A DNA stretch of 8,261 nt, from NCBI GenBank assembly GCA_018667995.1, contig JABIQT010001011.1, positions 1 to 8,261 of the forward strand. The letters run 5' to 3'. Under the pieces are notes generated by a model. That model saw only the letters and a program-made list of their open reading frames with translations, searched no databases and was not told the DNA's origin. The DNA comes from Candidatus Latescibacterota bacterium. GTDB taxonomy: Bacteria; JAAXHH01; JABIQT01. Shown here piece by piece: positions 6,954 to 8,261 of this stretch; positions within the stretch are counted from its first letter, which is position 1; every line of letters begins with the position of its first letter. Position numbers and translations under genes: made by a program.

Positions 6954-6973
6954 GGGATGCGTCTGCGTATCCC
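6954..6973 (-). other. Hairpin overlapping the stop codon of the secreted-protein gene
   Basis: On the minus strand GGGAT (starting in the TAG stop codon) pairs with ATCCC, with two further C-G pairs past an A-C mismatch, and a CAGA loop. No U-tract follows, so it is not a standard intrinsic terminator. It may protect the 3' end of the message or be chance. Confidence 0.3.
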
Positions 6974-8261
6974 TACTTGAGCAATGTCATACGGCGCGTT
7001 TCGGTGAATCCTGTTGCAGAATTCAAGCGATACAGGTAAATCCCACTTGCTACCTCCCTACCCGTCGCATCCGTACCCGACCAGACTGCGCGATAGGTCC
7101 CGGCGGAGTGAACGCTGTCCACCAGCCTCACGATTTCCTGCCCAAGCAGGTTAAACACGGTCAGCGTGATATGCCCCTGGCGGGGGACGACGTACGAAAT
7201 CGTAGTCGCGGGGTTGAACGGATTCGGTGTGGCACTTGACAGGGAGTATACACCGGGAGTTTCGGTGATCTTTATGGATGTCCCACCGATAACTACCGGC
7301 ACGGATTGGGCATTGCGATCCGAGAGCACCACATTTCCGAGTGAAAGCCACCCATCCGATTGAGCGCTATCACGCAACCGAACAGGGACGGTGATTGCAT
7401 GGCGGCCAACCTGTAGTGCTTGTCCATCAAGGCTGTAGAGTAAGATCTTGAGTCTTCCATCGACTACGTGGTGCTGAAACGTCAACCCCTCGATGCCCCC
7501 AAATAACGAAGCAGGACCAATAGCTAATCGCGAAGGATCAAAGGTAATAACCGCTTGCAGGCCACCAAGCTGTGATGTCGCATCAAAAGTAATGGGCACG
7601 TGTACATATCCGTCCTCCGCTGACTGCCCATCCTCCAATCCAACCACGATAGGTTGACGCACAACACTCTTTATCTCGGGCGGCTCCTCATCCCCATAGA
7701 GGAACAGGTTCACCATGCCAACGATATCCAGCACATCTAAATTGCCATCCGAATTGACGTCCAGTGCCCAGAATAAGAAGGGATCATCCTCGGAATCAGG
7801 TGTAGGCAAAATAGCCAGAACGTACTTAATCGTTTTGGTAATATCGAGCACATTAACGTTACCATCTCCGGCCCCGAAATCGCCCCCTACGATGTCACCA
7901 ACGACGCCAATTGTTATTAAGCCGTCCTCCGACGCCTGGTCAATTGACACAGCCTCGGTATCCGACAGAACCACGTCGCTTATCTCCAACGTAATCGGAT
8001 GCTCAGGGGGAGCCTCCGATCCTATCTGATAGGCCAATCCGAGAATCGTTTGAGGCCCTGTTTCGATAAATCCTCCGCCACTATGAAACACAAGAACGGT
8101 AGTTACACCATTTTGATCCGTGCTATGCGCTATGGAGAAACCTTCCGCCTCAAGGTTGTTTATTATACCATTGAGCGATGCAAATTCTGACAGGGGCGGA
8201 GGCTGTTCTGGGGGAGGAGGATCGAGTGGGCGGATTTTGAACTCAATCCCGGCGGCCTCGG
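6973..8261 (-). CDS. Secreted cohesin-like/dockerin-like protein with T9SS sorting domain, 5' end cut by window edge
   Basis: The frame is open from the right edge to the TAG at 6973, giving 428 visible residues (numbered from the first full codon); the real start and signal peptide lie outside. Residues 1-118 look like a cohesin-type beta domain beginning at AAGIEFKI, with a proline-rich stretch PPPPEQPPP (14-22) inside it. Residues 121-187 form a dockerin-like module: a slightly odd first calcium loop (GAGDGNVNVLD, with D127 displaced by one residue), a spacer, and a canonical loop DVNSDGNLDVLD (167-178). Residues 199-332 are a second cohesin-like domain; both share a GxxI...NVVLSD-type ending. 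Residues 340-428 are a T9SS C-terminal sorting domain (ATPNPFNPATTISY, then VFNLLGQEIVRLVD, SGIYLYRL and a basic end), which directs export and surface attachment or release. The protein is probably extracellular. Its partner or substrate is unknown, and a catalytic domain could lie upstream. Confidence 0.9.
   Translation of the reverse strand, partial: EAAGIEFKIRPLDPPPPEQPPPLSEFASLNGIINNLEAEGFSIAHSTDQNGVTTVLVFHSGGGFIETGPQTILGLAYQIGSEAPPEHPITLEISDVVLSDTEAVSIDQASEDGLITIGVVGDIVGGDFGAGDGNVNVLDITKTIKYVLAILPTPDSEDDPFLFWALDVNSDGNLDVLDIVGMVNLFLYGDEEPPEIKSVVRQPIVVGLEDGQSAEDGYVHVPITFDATSQLGGLQAVITFDPSRLAIGPASLFGGIEGLTFQHHVVDGRLKILLYSLDGQALQVGRHAITVPVRLRDSAQSDGWLSLGNVVLSDRNAQSVPVVIGGTSIKITETPGVYSLSSATPNPFNPATTISYVVPRQGHITLTVFNLLGQEIVRLVDSVHSAGTYRAVWSGTDATGREVASGIYLYRLNSATGFTETRRMTLLK

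Noticed and set aside
8089-8091. GTG as the start of the secreted protein
   Set aside because: The same frame stays open to the window edge, the sequence upstream continues a cohesin-like domain, and no signal peptide follows this codon.
6973-8261. Calling the protein a cellulosome scaffoldin
   Set aside because: One chain with both module types and a T9SS tail is not enough; no cellulose-binding or catalytic domain is visible and the N-terminal part is missing.
1-8261. A defence system, mobile element or CRISPR array
   Set aside because: No nuclease, helicase, transposase, integrase, toxin or regularly spaced repeat was found; all six genes belong to metabolic, transport, secreted or uncharacterised conserved families.

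Overview
All six genes in this 8.3 kb window lie on the minus strand, so they are transcribed right to left. The rightmost and leftmost genes are cut by the window edges. The sequence points to a bacterium of the FCB (Fibrobacterota-Chlorobiota-Bacteroidota) superphylum or a related uncultured phylum. The rightmost protein ends in a type IX secretion system (T9SS) C-terminal sorting domain (motif TPNPFNPATTISY), and the window also carries a long orphan ABC permease of a kind common in that group. Base composition looks moderate and even. I cannot name a genus, and no phage, transposon, CRISPR, tRNA or rRNA signal was seen.

Layout in transcription order, right to left. (1) 8261-6973: 3' part of a large secreted protein with a cohesin-like domain interrupted by a proline-rich stretch, a dockerin-like pair of calcium loops, a second cohesin-like domain and a T9SS sorting domain. 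(2) 6701-5634: a TIGR03032/DUF4915-family protein, probably a cytoplasmic beta-propeller of unknown function. (3) 5633-5177: 457 bases without a convincing gene, holding short repeats and a weak terminator candidate. (4) 5176-2789: a 795-residue MacB/FtsX-type ABC permease with no ATPase gene next to it, followed by a strong intrinsic terminator. (5) A compact control region at 2711-2528: a good sigma70-like promoter, then an approximately 149-nt leader whose predicted 5' end is a nested stem-loop. It feeds a two-gene operon of a nitrilase-superfamily amidohydrolase (2527-1655) and a Gfo/Idh/MocA oxidoreductase (1636-593), 18 bases apart. (6) After a 197-base gap with a candidate promoter, the start of a zinc-ribbon SAM-dependent methyltransferase (395-1).

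The only pair with a clear functional link is the nitrilase and oxidoreductase operon. It probably acts on a small metabolite, with an amide or nitrile hydrolysed by one enzyme and a sugar- or polyol-like substrate oxidised by the other; the substrate cannot be read from sequence. The other genes look like independent single-gene units. No clearly new defence or mobile system was found. The items most worth a second look are the structured leader that begins at the predicted transcription start of the nitrilase operon and the cohesin/dockerin/T9SS protein.
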